Shown in pieces: positions 5,232-7,827 of a stretch of 7,827 bases of DNA. This DNA is from an uncultured Prevotella sp. Its GTDB lineage: Bacteria; Bacteroidota; Bacteroidia; Bacteroidales; Bacteroidaceae. The notes under the pieces are model-generated. The model was not told where the DNA came from. It ran no database searches and saw only the letters and a program-made list of their open reading frames with translations. Numbering within the stretch: position 1 is the first letter of the stretch; every line of letters starts with the position of its first letter. A program made the position numbers and the translations under genes. The stretch is taken from assembly GCA_900548745.1 (NCBI GenBank), contig URLQ01000134.1, positions 1 to 7,827 on the forward strand, given 5' to 3'.

Positions 5232-7721
5232 ATGAAATTCCTTACAGCCATAATGTCGTTTCTGTTCGTTGTCATCTGTAGCGTTGCAACACCGCGCTGC
5301 CGTATACAAAAGTATGACGAGAGCGACGGACTGACGCAGTGGCATGTGACTCAGATGACCCAAGACAGGCAGGGGATGATGTGGTTCTCTACCTGGAATG
5401 GTCTGTGCAGATATGACGGCTATGAGTTTCAAGGGTTTAAGGGACATGTCGGCGACGGTAATGAAATAGCAACCGACCGCATCCGAACGGTGTGGCTGAA
5501 TGATGACGGAAATATCGGGTGCAGGGTTGATGACGACCTGTATCTTTTCAATCTGCATACCTATAGGTTTGAGACGAGAGCCGGACTGAAGTCAAACCGC
5601 AATAATGCAAAGTTTGTAAAGTCTGGACGTCCATATAGATATAAAGACAAGGACGGTGTGCTGTGGACTGTCTATTACGACGGCAAGCTGACATACAGTA
5701 CGGACGGGACAACGGAAAATCCTTACGAAGGTAGTGTGAAGATTGAGTCTGCAAGATTCTGTTTTCCCGACAGGCAAGGCAACCTGTGGGTGACAGGTGT
5801 AAATGGAATATACAAGATTAGTTTCCTGCATCGGTATGGCAATGTGGAGCGTTTCGGGCAATCAACGGAAGTAAAGGCTTTCTTTGTGGATAGTCATAAC
5901 CGCTATTGGGTGGCGACAAAGGAAGACAATGCAGTAAGAATCTTCGACAGCAGAAACAATCTTGTCGGTTATCTTTCCGCAGCAGGCAGGATAACAAAGC
6001 AATACTCAAGATTCTCCGCACCGATATATTGTATAACGCAGACCAAAGACGGCACGATATGGATGGGCAGTAAGCCGGGAGGCCTGTACAGGTTGAAGAG
6101 CATGTCGGATGGAAATCAATATAAGGTGGACAGAATAGCCGGTCTGAGCAATAGTAATGTTTATGATATTGTGGAAGACAGGTGGGGACGTTTGTGGATA
6201 GCAACATTAGGTGGAGGCATCTGCTGCGTTGGCACCCCTTCGGCAGACAGCCCGCGAATATTAAAGCCTTCGGCTTATCTGAAGGGCTATCCTAAAAGAC
6301 TCGCTCAGAAGGTGAGGATGATTTATATTACGAAAGACAATGTGCTACTTGCTGCGACAACAGACGGACTGCTCATAAGTAGACTCAAAAATGGGGAAGA
6401 TACAAAGGATATGGTCTTCCGATGCCATACAAGAGAGGCTGGACGAAAAGATGCGCTGAGCTGCAGTGCGACGATGAATATCGTAGAAGACAGGAAGGGC
6501 AGACTGTTCATAAGTACTGAGAGTGGGGGCATTAACATGATTGCATCCAAGGATATTACCGGAGAAAGACTGTCGTTCAGGCATTTTGGTAAGGAAGACG
6601 GACTGCCGACAGACGTGTTGCTGTCTGTAACAAGCTGTGGGGGAAAGCTTCTTCTGGTAGGGAACAACAGTATAATGATGCTTGACCCGGACAATGGCAG
6701 TTCTACTTCCTTTGGCAAGAACTATTTCCTTACGGATAGCAGATTCTCAGATGCTGTACCGATACGGAGGCCTGATGGCAACTGGTTGTTCGGACTGCAA
6801 GACGGAATGTTGGATATCAACATGCGTGGATTGAGGAAAAGCACATTTGTACCCAATATCGCTTTGACGGATGTGTGCATACAGGGAATGCGGAAAGAGA
6901 ATGCCATCAATGCTCTTGATACCTTGGTGTTGTCGAAGGATGAACGAAGTCTTACGCTGACCTTTGCCGCTCTCGACTATACCTCCGATGCAGATATCAG
7001 ATACATGTTTGCCTTGGTGAGAGACGGTAATGGCAATGATGTGAAATGGAATAATGTAGGACATGACCATTCTGTAACCCTGCTTGATCTCGATCCGGGT
7101 ACTTACACGCTTATGATAAAGTCAACCAATGCTGAAGGAATGTGGATGGATAATGTGAGACGGTTGACAGTCATTGTCACTCCAAAGTTCATGGAAACCA
7201 CGTTGGCGCATCTGCTTCTTACATTGTTGCTCGCATCTGTTCTTGGGGCTATTGTCTATACCTATATATATATAAAGAGAATCCGCCGGCAACAAAGAGA
7301 AGTGCTGGAGGCATATCTCGCATTGCTCAATACAGGTGATGAAGAGAAGAAGACTGCATCGCAGCCGGAAGTACAGACGAGGCTCTCGGAAGAGGATGAT
7401 GCTCTGATGCGACGGGTGTCTGCTTTTGTGGAGAAGAACCTGAGTAATGCAGACATTGGGGTTGGGGACATTGCTGCTGCCGCCGCAGTCAGCCGTTCCG
7501 TATTGCAGCGAAAGATGAAACAGATAATGGGAATAACTCCTCTTGACTTTCTGAAAGAGGCGAGAATGAAGCATGCCTGTTATCTGTTAGAGTCGACATC
7601 GATGCCGGTAAGTGAAGTGGCATACGCCTGTGGCTATTCCGACCCGAAGTATTTCAGCCGTAGTTTCAAAACCTCTACAGGAAAGAGTCCTTCCGAATGG
7701 AGGGAACCAAAACCTCTCTAA
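5232..7721 (+). CDS. Membrane-bound propeller sensor with cytoplasmic AraC-type DNA-binding domain, lacking histidine kinase and receiver
   Basis: Predicted 829-residue inner-membrane transcription regulator. The ATG at 5232 begins the signal sequence MKFLTAIMSFLFVVICSVA. In-frame ATGs at 5166 and 5205 are rejected: the first lies in the promoter, and both would put a polar extension before the signal. Periplasmic residues about 28-530 hold two-component-regulator propeller repeats (QGMMWFSTWNGLCRYDG near 47, QGNLWVTGVNGIYKI near 182, DGTIWMGSKPGGLYRL near 273, WGRLWIATLGGGICCV near 318, KGRLFISTESGGINMI near 423). A Y_Y_Y domain follows at about 540-650, then a transmembrane helix (657-681), basic KRIRR, and an AraC-family double helix-turn-helix (718-826) ending GYSDPKYFSRSFK...GKSPSEW. 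This is the order of HTCS proteins, but only about 35 residues separate membrane and DNA-binding domain, with no H-box, ATPase or receiver. HTCS proteins usually exceed 1300 residues. It probably senses an extracellular ligand; the divergent surface protein gene is a plausible target (inference). Confidence 0.88.
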   Translation: MKFLTAIMSFLFVVICSVATPRCRIQKYDESDGLTQWHVTQMTQDRQGMMWFSTWNGLCRYDGYEFQGFKGHVGDGNEIATDRIRTVWLNDDGNIGCRVDDDLYLFNLHTYRFETRAGLKSNRNNAKFVKSGRPYRYKDKDGVLWTVYYDGKLTYSTDGTTENPYEGSVKIESARFCFPDRQGNLWVTGVNGIYKISFLHRYGNVERFGQSTEVKAFFVDSHNRYWVATKEDNAVRIFDSRNNLVGYLSAAGRITKQYSRFSAPIYCITQTKDGTIWMGSKPGGLYRLKSMSDGNQYKVDRIAGLSNSNVYDIVEDRWGRLWIATLGGGICCVGTPSADSPRILKPSAYLKGYPKRLAQKVRMIYITKDNVLLAATTDGLLISRLKNGEDTKDMVFRCHTREAGRKDALSCSATMNIVEDRKGRLFISTESGGINMIASKDITGERLSFRHFGKEDGLPTDVLLSVTSCGGKLLLVGNNSIMMLDPDNGSSTSFGKNYFLTDSRFSDAVPIRRPDGNWLFGLQDGMLDINMRGLRKSTFVPNIALTDVCIQGMRKENAINALDTLVLSKDERSLTLTFAALDYTSDADIRYMFALVRDGNGNDVKWNNVGHDHSVTLLDLDPGTYTLMIKSTNAEGMWMDNVRRLTVIVTPKFMETTLAHLLLTLLLASVLGAIVYTYIYIKRIRRQQREVLEAYLALLNTGDEEKKTASQPEVQTRLSEEDDALMRRVSAFVEKNLSNADIGVGDIAAAAAVSRSVLQRKMKQIMGITPLDFLKEARMKHACYLLESTSMPVSEVAYACGYSDPKYFSRSFKTSTGKSPSEWREPKPL

Positions 7722-7722
7722 A

Positions 7723-7747
7723 AATGTATTATTTGTACATTATTTTT
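7723..7747 (+). terminator. Weak terminator-like hairpin after the regulator gene
   Basis: AATGTA (7723-7728) can pair with TACATT (7736-7741) across a 7-base loop, followed by ATTTTT (7742-7747). It begins just after the regulator's stop codon. The stem is only six pairs and AT-rich, so it would be a poor intrinsic terminator. The T run also forms part of the next promoter's -33 box. Confidence 0.3.
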
Positions 7748-7776
7748 GGCAAGTGTCTGTATTAATCTTATTTTTG
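7745..7776 (+). promoter_or_regulatory. Consensus Bacteroidota promoter for a gene beyond the window
   Basis: A full -33 TTTG (7745-7748), a 20-base spacer and a full -7 TATTTTTG (7769-7776) match the phylum consensus at every specified position. Transcription should begin near 7782 and run rightward out of the window. A second TATTTTTG at 7741-7748 lacks a properly spaced -33 and is more likely just the T-rich -33 region. The downstream gene is not visible. A TCTGTA copy lies in the spacer (7756-7761). Confidence 0.65.
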
Positions 7777-7797
7777 CATAATACTTAGCTGCACTCG

Positions 7798-7823
7798 GCA
7801 AATTGAGAGTAAACTCTCTTTGC
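7798..7823 (+). repeat. Bulged stem-loop in the leader of the next transcript
   Basis: GCAAA (7798-7802) pairs with TTTGC (7819-7823), and GAGAG (7805-7809) pairs with CTCTC (7814-7818) around a TAAA loop, leaving only TT (7803-7804) bulged. The near-repeats GCACTC (7791-7796) and GCGCTC (7822-7827) flank it. It begins about 16 bases past the predicted transcription start, so it would be a 5' leader hairpin. It could instead be part of a dispersed repeat cut by the window edge. No T run follows within the visible sequence. Confidence 0.5.
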
Positions 7824-7827
7824 GCTC

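Noticed and set aside
5106..5558. 150-residue reading frame on the minus strand covering the intergenic region and the regulator's 5' end
   Set aside because: It is antisense to the regulator's signal peptide and first propeller repeats, has no recognisable domain, and is best explained as a shadow of the real gene.
7122..7574. 150-residue minus-strand frame opposite the AraC domain
   Set aside because: It lies entirely opposite a well-supported domain, with no homology recognised and no promoter.
5232..7721. Full hybrid two-component system
   Set aside because: No H-box, ATPase N/G boxes or receiver aspartate pocket exist between the transmembrane helix and the AraC domain; the gap is only about 35 residues.
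1..7827. CRISPR array, tRNA, rRNA or insertion sequence ends
   Set aside because: No regularly spaced repeats, tRNA cloverleaf, rRNA-like segments or transposase were seen apart from the group II intron.

Overview
The window looks like a chromosomal segment of a Bacteroidales bacterium, most likely Prevotella/Segatella-like. Four signs point there: a large secreted protein with a C-terminal tail of the type IX secretion (T9SS) sorting kind, a membrane regulator built like the hybrid two-component sensors (HTCS) of Bacteroidota, three promoters matching the Bacteroidota TTTG-N20-TAnnTTTG pattern, and AT-rich leaders without Shine-Dalgarno sequences. The genus is an inference. T9SS occurs in Prevotella, Porphyromonas and relatives and is rare in Bacteroides proper.

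Layout. Positions 1-336 are the 3' end of a group II intron on the + strand. It contains the C-terminus of the intron-encoded maturase (stop at 271-273), catalytic domain V (238-269) and branch-point domain VI (272-333), with the likely 3' splice boundary after 336. Twelve bases further on, the next gene ends on the opposite strand. It encodes a modular T9SS-secreted surface protein of about 1498 residues (4845 down to 349). An AT-rich, non-coding intergenic region of 386 bp (4846-5231) carries two divergent promoters and a short dyad. The rightward gene (5232-7721) encodes an 829-residue sensor-regulator: signal peptide, beta-propeller repeats, Y_Y_Y domain, one transmembrane helix and a cytoplasmic AraC-type DNA-binding domain. 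It has no histidine kinase or receiver domain. The last 106 bp hold a weak terminator-like hairpin, a very good promoter for a gene beyond the window, and a leader hairpin.

How they may work together. The regulator and the surface protein are divergently transcribed, so the regulator may sense an extracellular ligand and control the adjacent secreted protein and itself. This is inferred from layout only. The group II intron is an independent retroelement that landed antisense just past the surface protein gene. I did not find a wholly new system. The most unusual items are the kinase-less HTCS-like regulator paired with a T9SS protein, and the maturase frame that runs through the intron's catalytic RNA domain.
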